8,074 nt of DNA, taken from positions 1-8,074 of the forward strand of contig JAUXCH010000193.1 of NCBI GenBank assembly GCA_030618975.1, written 5' to 3'. Below the pieces are notes generated by a model, which was not told the origin of the DNA, did no database searches, and was given only the letters and a program-made list of their open reading frames with translations. This document shows, piece after piece, positions 7,432 through 8,074 of the stretch. The position numbers and the translations under genes are program-made. The first letter of the stretch is position 1, and every line of letters begins with the position of its first letter. This DNA comes from Planctomycetia bacterium. GTDB lineage: Bacteria > Planctomycetota > PLA2 > JAEUHO01.

Positions 7432-7699
7432 ACCTACGGAGTCCCAGGCGTCCGATCAGCTCCCGGTACTTGCTCGGCTTCTTGCGAGCGTAGTAGCGAA
7501 GGAGGGCCGAGCGACGGCCCACCATCTTGAGCAGGCCACGCCGCGTGGCGTGGTCCTTGGGGAACTTCCTCAGGTGGTCCGTGAGATGGCGGATGCGGTG
7601 GGTGAGCACGGCGACCTGGACCGGGGTCGAGCCGTCGTCCTTGTCGTGGAGTTGGAACTCCTCGACTCGCTCTGCCTTCGAAGGATCCTTGACCGTCAT
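7430..7699 (-). CDS. rpsO: 30S ribosomal protein S15
   Basis: S15 is a primary binding protein of the 16S rRNA central domain and helps assemble the small-subunit platform. The product has 89 residues, the usual length, and aligns with E. coli S15 without gaps. Conserved features seen are GS-x-x-VQVA (23-30), HL-x-x-H around residues 38-42, KDHATRRGLL (48-57, with Asp49 and the Arg53-Arg54 pair) and the C-terminal ending RLGLRR. The ATG at 7699 is chosen because GGAG lies six bases upstream and the family N-terminus begins there; the frame stays open further upstream but that part is not S15-like. One oddity is that the usual Asp-Thr-Gly-Ser segment reads Asp-Asp-Gly-Ser, so a rRNA-contacting Thr is Asp22 here. 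The gene is followed directly by pnp, as in many bacteria. Confidence 0.98.
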   Translation of the reverse strand: MTVKDPSKAERVEEFQLHDKDDGSTPVQVAVLTHRIRHLTDHLRKFPKDHATRRGLLKMVGRRSALLRYYARKKPSKYRELIGRLGLRR

Positions 7700-7768
7700 G
7701 GTCGTCTCCGTCACCGTCGACCAGGTCGGCCGGCTCCCTCGGGGATGCCGGCCCCGGGTCGGGGTCGA
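7700..7768 (-). promoter_or_regulatory. Structured rpsO leader, candidate S15 autoregulatory element
   Basis: Three pairings are visible in the RNA just upstream of rpsO. First is a strong hairpin at 7728-7753: seven base pairs (7747-7753 with 7728-7734), a bulged A at 7746, four more pairs (7742-7745 with 7735-7738) and a three-base loop. Second, 7763-7768 can pair with 7717-7722 (6 bp) and would enclose that hairpin. Third, 7718-7722 can instead pair with 7700-7704 (5 bp), placing the ribosome binding site GGAG (7706-7709) in its loop next to the start codon. The last two exclude each other. S15 represses its own translation through leader structures in several bacteria. That this leader does so is inference, and the short helices could be chance in GC-rich DNA. 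Confidence 0.4.
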
Positions 7769-7833
7769 TCGAGTTCGTTGATGTGAGGGCGGGCCTGGAA
7801 CCCGCGATGTGTGCTTGATTTCGTCTTGTGGAA

Positions 7834-7854
7834 GCCGCCAAGGGTACTGGCGGC
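7834..7854 (-). other. Inverted repeat between the upstream gene and rpsO
   Basis: A perfect 7-bp inverted repeat (7834-7840 with 7848-7854) with a seven-base loop lies 33 bases beyond the stop of the upstream gene. It has no T tract on the minus strand (the tail reads TTCCAC), so it is not a convincing terminator. It may be part of the leader RNA or an mRNA-stabilising hairpin. A second inverted repeat (7861-7866 with 7876-7881, loop of nine) stands just before it. No clear promoter was found in this gap, so rpsO may be co-transcribed with the upstream gene. Confidence 0.4.
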
Positions 7855-7886
7855 GTCGGGCCCGGCCAGCAAATCGCCGGGTCGCG

Positions 7887-8074
7887 TCACGGATCACGGG
7901 GCCGGGCCGGGGGTGGGCGCGGGCGTGTCCCCTGCTCCCGCTGCCAGCTCCGGAGCAGGGCGCAGGCGGCCTCGCGGTCGACGTCGCCCCGGCGCCGGGC
8001 GTCCCGGAGGCGCTTCCCGGCGGCCTTCAGGGTCTCCTCCGCCTCCCACGAGGGGAAAAGTCGGGGGCCAAGCG
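7887..8074 (-). CDS. C-terminal end of an unrecognised protein (partial)
   Basis: An open frame enters from the right edge and gives 61 residues before a TGA at 7887-7889; its start lies outside the window. It is the only one of the three minus-strand frames here that reads like protein: codons strongly favour G or C in the third position and the segment about 9-48 looks helical and charged (Glu, Lys, Arg, Asp, Ala), followed by a Pro/Arg-rich tail. The Phe-Pro-Ser-x-Glu-Ala stretch near its start is faintly like the C-terminal end of RibF (riboflavin kinase/FAD synthetase), which often precedes rpsO, but the match is too short to name it. It lies 187 bases upstream of rpsO on the same strand. 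Confidence 0.55.
   Translation of the reverse strand, partial: LGPRLFPSWEAEETLKAAGKRLRDARRRGDVDREAACALLRSWQREQGTRPRPPPARPRDP

Noticed and set aside
4941..7493. 850-codon open frame on the plus strand opposite pnp
   Set aside because: It lies antisense to a certain PNPase gene; its translation is an Asp/Val/Arg/Glu/Ala-rich low-complexity product typical of the opposite strand of GC-rich coding DNA, and it has no family features.
7840..7880. Possible promoter for rpsO (TTGCTG and TACCCT on the minus strand)
   Set aside because: The spacing of 20 bases and the poor -10 match are not enough; the similarity is at chance level.
7700..7897. In-frame N-terminal extension of S15 to 155 residues
   Set aside because: The extra 66 residues have no S15 similarity; the ATG at 7699 has a good ribosome binding site and gives the standard 89-residue protein.

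Overview
The window reads as chromosomal sequence from a GC-rich bacterium. Everything I accept as coding lies on the minus strand, so transcription runs right to left. In order of transcription it holds: the 3' end of an unrecognised gene entering from the right edge (7887-8074); rpsO for ribosomal protein S15 (7430-7699); pnp for polynucleotide phosphorylase (5157-7421); an intergenic stretch of about 490 bases with no gene I can support; and a 1500-residue secreted lipoprotein (162-4664). The large Ig-like/propeller lipoprotein, the high GC and the Arg/Gly-rich PNPase tail would suit Planctomycetota or another large-genome Gram-negative phylum. That placement is a guess from style, not a demonstrated assignment.

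Right part (5157-8074): a housekeeping translation and RNA-decay block. rpsO and pnp are a classic bacterial pair. Here only 8 bases separate them, and the pnp Shine-Dalgarno overlaps the rpsO stop codon, which suggests translational coupling. The 187-base leader in front of rpsO contains several perfect inverted repeats. One is a bulged 11-bp hairpin, and two others are mutually exclusive pairings that would expose or bury the rpsO ribosome binding site. This is what an S15 autoregulatory leader could look like.

Middle (4665-5156): pnp is followed by a perfect 12-bp palindrome that can act as its terminator. The rest, about 430 bases, is probably the 5' region of the lipoprotein gene. I found no convincing promoter, RNA gene or small ORF there.

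Left part (1-4664): a lipoprotein with a clear lipobox signal peptide, several Ig-like (He_PIG type) domains and a Tyr/Ser/Thr-rich C-terminal region with propeller-like strand motifs. Downstream of it is a second copy of the same 12-bp terminator palindrome, with matching flanking sequence. The lipoprotein gene is therefore a single-gene unit bracketed by two same-orientation copies of one palindromic element.

Most of the window is ordinary core genome. The parts worth a second look are the duplicated terminator element, the rpsO leader and the uncharacterised lipoprotein. I do not see evidence for a defence system, CRISPR array, insertion sequence or phage.
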